Shown: positions 20,372-28,032 of the stretch, piece by piece
Position numbering within the stretch: the stretch's first letter is position 1
Layout: each line of letters starts with the position of its first letter
Assembly: GCF_000378045.1 (NCBI RefSeq)
Contig: NZ_KB899089.1
Span: forward strand, 186,001-250,000
Length of the DNA stretch: 64,000 bases
Source of the DNA: Marinobacterium rhizophilum DSM 18822
GTDB taxonomy: Bacteria; Pseudomonadota; Gammaproteobacteria; Pseudomonadales; Balneatricaceae
Reading direction: 5' to 3'
The notes under the pieces: generated by a model
Told to the model about the DNA's origin: nothing
What the model saw: the letters and a program-made list of their open reading frames with translations, nothing else
Database searches by the model: none
Program-made: the position numbers and the translations under genes

Positions 20372-21072
20372 CCAGCCTCCCGCACCAGCATATAGCCTTC
20401 GCCGCGCAAGGTTTTGATCAGCTCCCGAGGGTCACCGGCACCCTGCAGTTTTTGCCGCAATCGGCTCACGTGCACGTCAATGGCGCGATCATAGGCCGTC
20501 AAGGGACGATGCAACACGCGCTCGGTCAGCTCCGCCTTGGTCATCACCCGGCCGACATTGTGCAGCAGATAAGCCAGTACATTGAACTCGGCGCTGGTCA
20601 GCTCAACGACCTCACCCGCCACCCGCACTTCACGCATGCCTGGATCCAGGCGAATGTCGTGCAGCTCGATGGGCTGTTGCGGGAACTCGATCTGCTGACT
20701 GGCCGCATCGCTGCGCCGGCGAATGGCCCGAATGCGGGCCAGCAACTCGCGCGGATTGCAGGGCTTGCCCAGATAGTCATCGGCGCCCATTTCGAGTCCC
20801 AGAATGCGGTCTATTTCTTCGCCCCGGCCGGTCAGCATGATGACCGGCAACTGCACCCGCGGGCGCAACTGCTGCAGCAATTCCAGGCCGCTTTGGCCCG
20901 GCATCATCACATCCAGCACCATCAGGCTATAAGGGTGGCTGCCCTCCAGCCGCGCCAGTGCCTCATTGGCGTTATGGGCATAGTCAATGTCATAACCTTC
21001 GTGACGCAGATAGTCGCCCAGCAGTTCGCACAGTTCGACATCATCATCCACCAGCAGCAGTCGCTCTTTCAT
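20368..21072 (-). CDS. cpxR: response regulator CpxR (OmpR family)
   Basis: 234 residues. Receiver domain with acidic pair DDDVEL, phospho-acceptor Asp in LMVLDVMMPGQSG, Thr in VIMLTGRGE and Lys in GADDYLGKPCNPREL; the C-terminal winged helix has LTSAEFNVLAYLLHNVGRVMTKAEL split into typical OmpR-type helices and DVHVSRLRQKLQ. It activates envelope-stress genes. The start is 158 bases from the divergent cpxP-like gene, and a perfect GTAAA-N5-GTAAA box lies between. Overlaps cpxA by four bases. Confidence 0.9.
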   Translation of the reverse strand: MKERLLLVDDDVELCELLGDYLRHEGYDIDYAHNANEALARLEGSHPYSLMVLDVMMPGQSGLELLQQLRPRVQLPVIMLTGRGEEIDRILGLEMGADDYLGKPCNPRELLARIRAIRRRSDAASQQIEFPQQPIELHDIRLDPGMREVRVAGEVVELTSAEFNVLAYLLHNVGRVMTKAELTERVLHRPLTAYDRAIDVHVSRLRQKLQGAGDPRELIKTLRGEGYMLVREAG

Positions 21073-21130
21073 TATGGTTCCTCAGCATTCAGGTCTCATC
21101 ATAACGCTGCCTCAGACAGAACCCAGAGCC

Positions 21131-21145
21131 TTTACCCAACTTTAC
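21131..21145 (-). promoter_or_regulatory. CpxR box
   Basis: On the minus strand the sequence reads GTAAA-GTTGG-GTAAA (21145-21131), an exact match to the CpxR direct-repeat consensus GTAAA-N5-GTAAA. It sits in the divergent region between cpxR and the cpxP-like gene, so it could serve autoregulation and cpxP activation. Confidence 0.85.
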
Positions 21146-21230
21146 AGTGCCGTAACCCAAGTTTGCGCGCCAATACCGAATACTGGACTCATCAAAACGC
21201 GACAGATCAAAGCACAACAGGAGAGACACA

Positions 21231-21722
21231 ATGCGTAAATCCATGATGATCGTTATGACCACCCTGGCACTGGCCGGCACCGCAAGCGGCCTGGCGATAG
21301 CACACGGCCAAGGCGACAACGACGGCGAACGCCATGAGCGCCACCAGGAAAAGCGCCTTGAGCGCATGAGCGAGGCACTCGATCTGACAGAAGAGCAGCA
21401 AGCCCAGGTAAAGGAACTGATGGCCGGACCTTCCGAGCATAGTGCCAACCGGGACGCACAGCGTGAACTGCACCGTCAGCTGCGTGATCTGAATACCACT
21501 GCCGCCGATTACAATGCGCGTCTGGATGCCCTGATCCTGCAGGCTCAGGAGCAGCTCGGCGAGCAGATCCGCGAACGGCAGGCCAAGCGCGCCGCCATGC
21601 AGGATATCCTCACCGACGCGCAGGAAGAGAAACTCGCCGAGATGGGCGAGAAACGAATGGAAAAGATGGAAGGGCGCGGCCACCATGGCCGTCACGGCGA
21701 TGGGCACCACCAGGGCTGGTAA
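21231..21722 (+). CDS. periplasmic Spy/CpxP-family protein
   Basis: 163 residues with a cleavable signal (hydrophobic 5-22, cleavage near SGLAIAHG). Two LTxxQ signatures are present: LTEEQQAQ near residue 50 and LTDAQEEKL near 125. The rest is helical, charged, and His-rich at the C-terminus (GRGHHGRHGDGHHQGW), suggesting metal contact. CpxP is the inhibitor of CpxA and a periplasmic chaperone adaptor, Spy a chaperone. Position opposite cpxR favours a CpxP role, but Spy-like cannot be excluded. AGGAGAG precedes the ATG. Confidence 0.87.
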   Translation: MRKSMMIVMTTLALAGTASGLAIAHGQGDNDGERHERHQEKRLERMSEALDLTEEQQAQVKELMAGPSEHSANRDAQRELHRQLRDLNTTAADYNARLDALILQAQEQLGEQIRERQAKRAAMQDILTDAQEEKLAEMGEKRMEKMEGRGHHGRHGDGHHQGW

Positions 21723-21745
21723 CCGCGACGGGGTCTGTATCTTGC

Positions 21746-21776
21746 GCGGGGACGGGCTTCAGGTCCGTCCTCGCGT
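21746..21776 (+). terminator. hairpin after the cpxP-like gene
   Basis: CGCGGGGACGG (21746-21756) pairs with CCGTCCTCGCG (21766-21776) with one mismatch. There is no T-run, so it may end transcription only partly and allow read-through to the small downstream genes. Confidence 0.5.
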
Positions 21777-21801
21777 TCAGTCAACTCACAGGGATGCGAC
21801 T

Positions 21802-21924
21802 ATGTTTGCAACTTTACTGAAAAAAATGCATGTTCTGCTTCGTCGCAACACTTTGCCACGACAGCAGCCCCCACTGCATACCCGCGCCGTACCCAATCAG
21901 GATCTCTGGCAACAGGCCGCCTGA
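21802..21924 (+). CDS. small hypothetical protein (40 aa)
   Basis: ATG 21802 preceded by AGGGA. The protein begins MFATLLKKMHVLLRR, an amphipathic basic segment, then a Pro/Gln-rich tail (PRQQPPLH). No family recognised. It lies between the cpxP-like gene and another small secreted protein on the same strand. The coding claim rests only on context and a plausible ribosome site. Confidence 0.35.
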   Translation: MFATLLKKMHVLLRRNTLPRQQPPLHTRAVPNQDLWQQAA

Positions 21925-21969
21925 CTCCGGTACCCCGCGGCGAATGCGCCAAGACGGTATCCAGAAACC

Positions 21970-22359
21970 ATGAACACAGCAATCAACTCACACCGCAAAG
22001 CAGCCCTGCTGGCTTTGCCACTGCTGATATCAGGTCTGCTGTTCAGTACCCTGTTACAGGCCAATACGCTCGAATGCGGTCCGCAGGACCTGCAGAGTCC
22101 GTACAGTCACAGTCCGACGTTTTCCGTCCAGGGTCCGCTATTGCGCATGCAGTATCAAACGCCAGGGCAGGAAACCCGCTTCAGGCCCGTCAGCGATTCA
22201 CTCGAATCACCCACCCTTAGCGACGGGCACCAGCCTGGCGCAGATTCAGACTCGGCACTTCGTCTGTGGCGATCCAACCCAGCCTGCCCGCCGGAACAGG
22301 AGCCGCCCCAGCGCCAGAGCGCAGAACTGCCACAAGCCCCCGTCCGCGTCTGGCTTTAG
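21970..22359 (+). CDS. hypothetical secreted protein (129 aa)
   Basis: A clear signal peptide (basic N-terminus, hydrophobic ALLALPLLISGLLFSTLL, cleavage near LQANT) is followed by a low-complexity Ser/Pro/Gln-rich mature part with two Cys. No family recognised. It is third in line after the cpxP-like gene on the same strand and may share its stress control. Confidence 0.5.
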   Translation: MNTAINSHRKAALLALPLLISGLLFSTLLQANTLECGPQDLQSPYSHSPTFSVQGPLLRMQYQTPGQETRFRPVSDSLESPTLSDGHQPGADSDSALRLWRSNPACPPEQEPPQRQSAELPQAPVRVWL

Positions 22360-22745
22360 CAGCCTGTCGGACTTAACAATGATCTACTCGGCTCGGGCAT
22401 CCTGCTTCGCCCTACCTCCTGCATCCATGCAGTCGTGCGGAAAAGCCGATTCTCTCCGGCACAGAGGGGTCATTTTCCGTACTCTTTTTATTTCTCGTCG
22501 CGGGCTCCTCGGTCTGCGACCCCGCTAAAGCGATTCTTTCCACTGCGTTCCAAGTGTTAAATAGAGCTCAAGAACTAACTCAATCAATCGTCGGGAACGA
22601 TTGAACGTGCAAACCCCGAAGGGGTGAAGCACATGGATGTGCTGAACAAATCGGTCTTTCCCTCGCTACGACCGGCCAAGCCCGATAGGCTGCCAGGGAG
22701 CCCGTGCAACGGCCAGCAAACGCGTGCCTTGGACCGGTCCTGCTA
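22360..22745. repeat. gene-free region with a cluster of perfect palindromes
   Basis: No gene is supported in these 386 bases. Palindromes: CTGCATCCATGCAG (22419-22432), TCAATCGT..ACGATTGA (22584-22604, 5-base loop), ACCCCGAAGGGGT (22613-22625) and AGCACATGGATGTGCT (22628-22643). Two share a CAT-(CC/GG)-ATG centre. The last three are packed within 60 bases, resembling REP-type extragenic elements. Confidence 0.5.
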
Positions 22746-23606
22746 TTACGCCAGCATAACGGAGTGTTCGGGCTGACCGGTGACATCCGTATCCATGTAC
22801 AGCGTCTGACCCGCAGGCGTTGCGGCGATCTCGCTGGCCGACAGGTCCTGGGTGGCCGAAGTCACGTAGAGCCGATGCAGGTTCGGGCCGCCGAACGCGG
22901 GACAGGTGACATGGGCGGCTGGCGCCGCGATAACCTGCAGCAGCTCGCCCGACGGCGAGTACTGCGCAACACGCCCAGCCCCCCACTGAGCCATCCACAG
23001 ATTGCCCTGGGCATCACAGACCGCGCCGTCCGGGTGCAGGTTTTCAGCACGCAGATCCAGCAGCAGCTCTCGCTCGCCCGCCGGCCAGCCATGAAGCGGA
23101 TCCAGCGGCTGACGCCAGATGATCTGCTCAACCGTATCGGTGTAGTACGCGCAGCTTTTGTCCGGCGCAAAGCAGATCGCATTGGATATCGAGACATCGC
23201 CGACAAGCTGTCGCAGTTCACCCCGGTAATACCGATAGATGGCACCGGCCGCTGGCTCCGCCTGCTTGCCCATGGTGCCGATCCAGAAGCCGCCAAAGGG
23301 ATCTGCTCGGCCATCATTCGAACGCGTGACCGGATTGTCGGCATCCAGCGCAATCACCTTGCTGTGCGCACCGCTATTAATATCAAAGCGCAACAGTGCC
23401 GTTTCGCTGGCGATCAGCAACGTATCGCGATCCACCCAGCCGGCCGCCGAGACATGCTCGTCAAACTTCCACTGATGCAGTTGCTCGCCATCACGGCAGT
23501 AAAGCGTCTTGCCCATGATGTCGAACCAGAACAGCTGCTCGCGCAGCGGATGCCACAGGGGGCCTTCCCCCAGGCCGCAGACGGTGTTGTCATAGACCTG
23601 CATCAT
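22746..23606 (-). CDS. SMP-30/gluconolactonase-family sugar lactonase
   Basis: 286 residues. SMP-30 signature parts are visible: CGLGEGPLWH with metal-ligand Glu, SNDGRADPFGGFWIGTMG with the Asn/Asp region, NLHPDGAVCDAQGNLWMAQWG, and HVTCPAFGGPNLHRLYVTSA. The beta-propeller enzyme hydrolyses sugar lactones (here probably galactono- or arabinono-lactone) to the aldonate. Last gene of the sugar-acid operon; its ATG overlaps the stop of the aldolase gene (ATGA). Confidence 0.88.
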   Translation of the reverse strand: MMQVYDNTVCGLGEGPLWHPLREQLFWFDIMGKTLYCRDGEQLHQWKFDEHVSAAGWVDRDTLLIASETALLRFDINSGAHSKVIALDADNPVTRSNDGRADPFGGFWIGTMGKQAEPAAGAIYRYYRGELRQLVGDVSISNAICFAPDKSCAYYTDTVEQIIWRQPLDPLHGWPAGERELLLDLRAENLHPDGAVCDAQGNLWMAQWGAGRVAQYSPSGELLQVIAAPAAHVTCPAFGGPNLHRLYVTSATQDLSASEIAATPAGQTLYMDTDVTGQPEHSVMLA

Positions 23607-24214
23607 GACGCGGTTGCCCGGTCATAAGCCTCGACCATGCCCAGCGCCAGCGCCCGCACCTCGGCGACACTGCGGCCGGGCGCGTAGAGGGCAGAACCGA
23701 TGCCAAACCCCTGCACACCGGCCTCCATCCACTGGGCGAAGTTGTCGGCACTGGCACCGCCCACCGCGTACACCGGCACCGCCGCCGGCAGTACGGCGCG
23801 CATGGCCGCCACGCCGGACGGGCCGATGATCGAGGCCGGGAAAAATTTCAGGCCATCCGCGCCGTTCGCAAGCGCGGTAAAGCATTCACTGGGCGTCAGC
23901 ACGCCAGGGTAGGACAACATGCTCCGCTCCTTGGTGGCACGAATCACCGCCTGATCACAGTTAGGCGAAATAATCATGCGGGCACCGGTCTGCGCCACGG
24001 CGTCTACGTCATCGCAGCTCAGCACGGTGCCGGCGCCAAAGGTCGCCTGACCCTCGAAAGCACGCACCATTCGGGAAATGCTGTCCAGCGGGTCCGGCGA
24101 GTTCAGCGGCACTTCGATCTTGGTAATGCCAACCTCGATCAGGACCTCGGCGATCGCCACGGCTTCGTGCGGCTGGATACCCCGTAAAATCGCAATCAGT
24201 TCGCGCTCTTGCAT
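23603..24214 (-). CDS. dgoA: 2-dehydro-3-deoxy-6-phosphogalactonate aldolase
   Basis: 203 residues, KDPG/KDPGal aldolase family. Schiff-base Lys123 lies in GLKFFPAS, with the acid/base Glu region at LIAILRGIQPHEA and IEVPLNSPDP, the PLNSP motif favouring DgoA over Eda. It cleaves 2-dehydro-3-deoxy-6-phosphogalactonate to pyruvate and glyceraldehyde 3-phosphate. One base separates it from the upstream kinase stop codon. Confidence 0.9.
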   Translation of the reverse strand: MQERELIAILRGIQPHEAVAIAEVLIEVGITKIEVPLNSPDPLDSISRMVRAFEGQATFGAGTVLSCDDVDAVAQTGARMIISPNCDQAVIRATKERSMLSYPGVLTPSECFTALANGADGLKFFPASIIGPSGVAAMRAVLPAAVPVYAVGGASADNFAQWMEAGVQGFGIGSALYAPGRSVAEVRALALGMVEAYDRATAS

Positions 24215-24215
24215 C

Positions 24216-25151
24216 TTAATCTCCGCTGAGTTGTTGGTAGGCGGCGTGCAGCCCCTGAAGCGTCAGCGCCTCGCCATCGTGAATTTCGCTGCGTGCAGCC
24301 AGCAGCTGCAGCGCCGTCGCGTAGTGCTGGCCCAGTGCCGTCGCGCCGATGATGGCCACCGGCTGCCCGCCCCAATACGGTCTGGCCGCCGCCAGCTCGA
24401 GCCCGATCAGGTACCCGGACAGCCGCGCCCGGGCAGTCTCGGGCGCAAGGTCGGCCAGCAGGGCTTCAGCCCGCAGCGAAAACAGCCGGGCAGAGACCGC
24501 GGCCGGCGTGTCCACGGCGGTTTCGATGGCCGCGGCAAAGGCTGGCGCATCCCAGCCGTGCGGGGCTATGGAGTGGCGCAGCACTGACTTTTCGGCCAGC
24601 AGCGCATAGAGCTCACCGGTCATGAAAGTCTGAAAGGCCGTGATCTGGCCATCCTGTACCCGCACCCACTTGCTGTGGGTACCCGGCAGACAGACCACGC
24701 CGGTAAAACCGGGCCGGGCCGCCAGCAGGCCAGCCACCTGGGTTTCCTCGCCGCGCATCACATCGGCGGGCGCCAGCTGCTTGAGCCCGGGGCACAGCCG
24801 CACGTCGATATGCGCATCGGTTACCGGTGCCGCCATCAGCTGCCCGGCCGGCGCGCAGGGTACGGCCTTGTAGGGGACGTCCACCCAGCCCTGGCGCGCA
24901 CCCACCATGCCGCAGGCCACCACGCGGGTGCGCTGGCCCGGGCTCAGCCATTGGCCGATGTCGGCCAGCAGCGCGTCTTCAAACTGATCCGGTGCCAGGC
25001 TGCCCATGCCCTTGTCGCTGCTGGTGCTGGCCAGTACCTTGCCGTCGGCCGACATGGCCCAGGCCCGCATTCGGCTGGTGCCCCAGTCAACGGCGATCCA
25101 GTCTGCTCTTATATCGGTAGTGCTATCGGTACTTTTGTCGGTGATGCTCAT
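24216..25151 (-). CDS. dgoK: 2-dehydro-3-deoxygalactonokinase
   Basis: 311 residues from ATG 25151. DgoK family features: IAVDWGTSRMRAWAM (phosphate-1-like motif), ACGMVGARQGWVDVPY, DVMRGEETQVAGLL, VCLPGTHSKWVRV, FMTGELYALL. It phosphorylates 2-dehydro-3-deoxygalactonate with ATP. The frame is open upstream to 25427 but that part only overlaps the dehydratase gene. Its ATG overlaps the TGA of the 25-codon SDR remnant, leaving it translationally coupled to that remnant. Confidence 0.9.
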   Translation of the reverse strand: MSITDKSTDSTTDIRADWIAVDWGTSRMRAWAMSADGKVLASTSSDKGMGSLAPDQFEDALLADIGQWLSPGQRTRVVACGMVGARQGWVDVPYKAVPCAPAGQLMAAPVTDAHIDVRLCPGLKQLAPADVMRGEETQVAGLLAARPGFTGVVCLPGTHSKWVRVQDGQITAFQTFMTGELYALLAEKSVLRHSIAPHGWDAPAFAAAIETAVDTPAAVSARLFSLRAEALLADLAPETARARLSGYLIGLELAAARPYWGGQPVAIIGATALGQHYATALQLLAARSEIHDGEALTLQGLHAAYQQLSGD

Positions 25152-25225
25152 CCGGTCACCACTACGCCGTCGGTCACGAAGACGCTGGCACCCTTGAGGT
25201 CGTGAAAGCTGACAAACTTGGACAT
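25148..25225 (-). pseudogene. remnant of a short-chain dehydrogenase/reductase gene (25 codons)
   Basis: Reading from ATG 25225, the peptide starts MSKFVSFHDLKGASVFVT, which looks like the N-terminus of an SDR leading into its TGxxxGIG cofactor motif, but continues DGVVVTG and stops. I read this as an internal deletion that joined the start of the gene to its last codons (SDRs often end in a DGG-V-type tail). Overlaps are kept on both sides: the dehydratase stop and this ATG share a base (TGATG), and this stop overlaps the dgoK start. GTGACCG occurs twice inside, 20 bases apart. A short leader peptide is the alternative. Confidence 0.6.
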
Positions 25226-26940
25226 CAGTGACTCTCCCGTGTAACGGGGCGGGTGTCTTTACCCACCAGAAAATCCAGGTCAGCGCCGCGGTCGGCCTGC
25301 ATGACGTGATCGATATAGAGCCTGGCGTAGCCACGGCTGTAATGCGGCGGCTCCGGCGTCCAGTGCTGGCGACGCTCTTCCAGTTCCGCCTCGCTGACCT
25401 TGAGCTCCAGCACGCCCTCGCGGGCATTGAGGCGAATCCGGTCGCCGGTTTTCACCAGCGCCAGGGGCCCGCCCGCATTGGCCTCGGGGGCCACGTGCAG
25501 CACCACGGTGCCAAAAGCCGTGCCCGACATGCGCGCATCGGAGACACGCACCATGTCGCGCACGCCCTTCTCCACCAGACAGCGCGGAATCGGCATGTTG
25601 CCCACCTCCGGCATGCCCGGATAGCCTTTGGGCCCGCAGCCCTTGAGCACCAGCACGGTATTTTCATCCACGGCCAGGTCGGGGCGGTCGATGTTCGCCT
25701 TCATGTCTTCAATGCTTTCAAACACATAGGCCGGGCCTTCGTGATCCAGCAGGTGTTCGGACGCGGCCGACGGCTTGATGATGGCACCGCTGGGCGCCAG
25801 GTTGCCGCGCAGCACCCGCAGGCCGGCCGCGGGTTTCAGCGGGGCATCCAGGCTGCGGATCACATCGCTGTTAAAGCACTCGGCGCCCTCGGAATAGGCC
25901 GAGATGTCCTTGCCCAGCACCGTATTGGCAGGGCGCAGATGCGCGGCCAGCTCCTTGAGCACCACCGGCATACCGCCGGCGTAGCAAAAGTCTTCCATCA
26001 GGTATTTGCCGGACGGCATGCAGTTCACCAGCAGCGGAATGTCGCCGCCGAGTTCGAAATCCTTTAGCGACAGATCGATCTCGGCGCGACCGGCAATCGC
26101 CAGCAGGTGCACCACCGCATTGGTGGAGCCCCCCACGGCCGCATTGGCCAGAATGGCGTTTTCAAGGCTCGCCTTGGTCAGCACCTTCGACAGGCAGAGG
26201 TCTTCCTCCACCATCTCGACAATGCGCTTGCCGGTCAGATGCGCCAGCGCCGCACGGCGGGCATCCACCGCCGGCAAGGCAGCATTGGTGGGCAGGCAGA
26301 GTCCCATGGCTTCCACCAGGGAGGCCATGGTGGAGGCCGTGCCCATGGTCATGCAGACCCCGGCCGAACGGCTCATGCCGGACTCCGCGGCCATGAAGTC
26401 CTGCAGCGTCATTTCGCCGGCGCGCACGCTCTCGGAGAACTTCCACACATCGGTGCCCGAGCCGATATCCTGCCCCCGCCATTTGCCGTTGAGCATGGGC
26501 CCGGACGACACCACGATGGTCGGCAGGTCGACACTGGCGGCGCCCATCAGCTGGCCGGGGGTGGTCTTGTCGCAGCCGCCCAGCAGCACCACGCCATCGA
26601 TGCCGTAGGCACGGATGCTTTCCTCCACATCCATGGCCAGCAGGTTACGGAACAACATGGCGGTGGGTTTCATCTGGGTTTCGCCCAGCGACATCACCGG
26701 GAATTCGACCGGAAAGCCGCCGGCCTCCCAGACACCACGCTTGACCGCCTCGGCCAGGTCCCGCAGGCCTGAGTTGCAGGGGGTCAGCTCCGACCAGGTG
26801 TTACAGATGCCGATGATCGGACGACCGTCAAAGGCATGATCCGGAAAGCCCTGGTTTTTCATCCAGCTGCGGTGAATGAAGCCGTCACGGTCGAGCTTGC
26901 CGTACCAGGCCTGGGAGCGGCGCGTTTTCTTGGTTGTCAT
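25225..26940 (-). CDS. IlvD/Edd-family sugar-acid dehydratase
   Basis: 571 residues from ATG 26940; the TTG 15 bases upstream is less likely. Three likely Fe-S cluster Cys lie in GICNTWSEL, LLGGCDKTTPG and AGVCMTMGTAST; the C-terminal half has GGSTNAVVHLLAIAGR, LKGCGPKGYPGMPE and SDARMSGTAFG. The pattern (HRSWMKNQGFP near the N-terminus) fits aldonate dehydratases such as L-arabonate dehydratase. With DgoK and DgoA downstream the likely substrate is D-galactonate, giving 2-dehydro-3-deoxygalactonate. L-arabonate or D-fuconate remain possible. First gene of the operon, divergent from the IclR gene. Confidence 0.88.
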   Translation of the reverse strand: MTTKKTRRSQAWYGKLDRDGFIHRSWMKNQGFPDHAFDGRPIIGICNTWSELTPCNSGLRDLAEAVKRGVWEAGGFPVEFPVMSLGETQMKPTAMLFRNLLAMDVEESIRAYGIDGVVLLGGCDKTTPGQLMGAASVDLPTIVVSSGPMLNGKWRGQDIGSGTDVWKFSESVRAGEMTLQDFMAAESGMSRSAGVCMTMGTASTMASLVEAMGLCLPTNAALPAVDARRAALAHLTGKRIVEMVEEDLCLSKVLTKASLENAILANAAVGGSTNAVVHLLAIAGRAEIDLSLKDFELGGDIPLLVNCMPSGKYLMEDFCYAGGMPVVLKELAAHLRPANTVLGKDISAYSEGAECFNSDVIRSLDAPLKPAAGLRVLRGNLAPSGAIIKPSAASEHLLDHEGPAYVFESIEDMKANIDRPDLAVDENTVLVLKGCGPKGYPGMPEVGNMPIPRCLVEKGVRDMVRVSDARMSGTAFGTVVLHVAPEANAGGPLALVKTGDRIRLNAREGVLELKVSEAELEERRQHWTPEPPHYSRGYARLYIDHVMQADRGADLDFLVGKDTRPVTRESH

Positions 26941-27062
26941 ACTGCTTGCCTTCAAGGACCCTGCGGGTCGCTGGGACGGCGACTGACCCCAACACCGGCA
27001 TCCGTATGCCTGTCATCAGCCGTCACATCACCGTATTCTTGTGTCGTTTTTCTCAGGAAATG

Positions 27063-27079
27063 GTTTCACATACTGAAAC
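27063..27079. promoter_or_regulatory. dyad operator between dehydratase and iclR-type gene
   Basis: GTTTCACATACTGAAAC is a perfect inverted repeat (arms GTTTCA and TGAAAC, 5-base centre). It lies in the 232-base divergent region and is the likely binding site of the adjacent IclR-family regulator; this is inferred from position and symmetry. Confidence 0.6.
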
Positions 27080-27172
27080 AGAGTACCAACTATTGAAAAT
27101 ATGCGGGATTCAGCCTATGTTTGTCAACGCTGATTACACAGTTTGGCACAATGAAAAAATGAGGACGCCTGG

Positions 27173-27955
27173 ATGACAGCAGCTAAAAACAGTGATGGCA
27201 CGGTCGGCAAGGCGCTGAACCTGCTGGATCAGGTTGCCGCTATCGGCCACCCGGTGCGCTTCAGCGAGCTGCTGGCCGACAGCGAACATCCCAAGGCCAC
27301 GCTGTACCGCCTGCTGCAGACCCTGACCAGTCAGGGCATGCTCAGCTACGATGCGGACCGCCAGGTCTACAGTCTGGGTGTACGGCTGGTAAAGCTGGCC
27401 CATGCCGCCTGGCAGCAGTCCTCCCTGGCGCCCATCGCACGCCCTCTGCTGGATGCGCTGTCGCAGCGGGTCGGCGAGACCGTGCATCTGGCGCAGCTCG
27501 ATCACGGCCAGGTGCTCTACGTGGACAAGCGCAGTCCGGCGGCGCCGTTGCGCATGTTTTCCGATGCCGGCAAGATAGGGCCGGGCTATTGCACCGGGGT
27601 GGGCAAGGCCATGCTGGCCTTCCTGGACGACGCCCACCGCGAGCAGTGCCTGGCACAGCAGGCCTACCATGCCTACACAGCTCACACCCTCACCTCCGCT
27701 GCGGCCCTGCGTGCCGAACTGGACAGCATACGCAAGGACGGTGTGGCCTTTGACCGAGAGGAGCACGAGCCCAATATCATCTGTATCGCCGCTCCCATAC
27801 TTTCCGGCAGCAACAAGGTGCTCGGCGGCCTGTCCATTGCGACCTCCACGCAACGCTATACGCTGCAGACACTGGAAAAATTCAAGCCGGACCTGCTCGA
27901 AACGGCCCGCAGAATCGGTGAACAGGCCGACCTCTGGCAGTTCCCGGAAATGTAG
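27173..27955 (+). CDS. IclR-family transcriptional regulator of the sugar-acid operon
   Basis: 260 residues. N-terminal winged helix (VGKALNLLDQVAA, HPKATLYRLLQTLTSQGML) followed by the IclR effector domain (LSQRVGETVHLAQLDHGQVLYVDK, YCTGVGKAMLAFL, GVAFDREEHEPNIICIAAPI). Divergent from the dehydratase operon and upstream of galM, so it probably senses a sugar acid or keto-deoxy sugar and controls both sides. Confidence 0.9.
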   Translation: MTAAKNSDGTVGKALNLLDQVAAIGHPVRFSELLADSEHPKATLYRLLQTLTSQGMLSYDADRQVYSLGVRLVKLAHAAWQQSSLAPIARPLLDALSQRVGETVHLAQLDHGQVLYVDKRSPAAPLRMFSDAGKIGPGYCTGVGKAMLAFLDDAHREQCLAQQAYHAYTAHTLTSAAALRAELDSIRKDGVAFDREEHEPNIICIAAPILSGSNKVLGGLSIATSTQRYTLQTLEKFKPDLLETARRIGEQADLWQFPEM

Positions 27956-28032
27956 TCCCGAGGCCTGGCAGACCGTTGAAAAACGACACGCCAGGCTCAT
28001 CCCCTGCAAGATTCCTCGCAACGGTGGTTATT

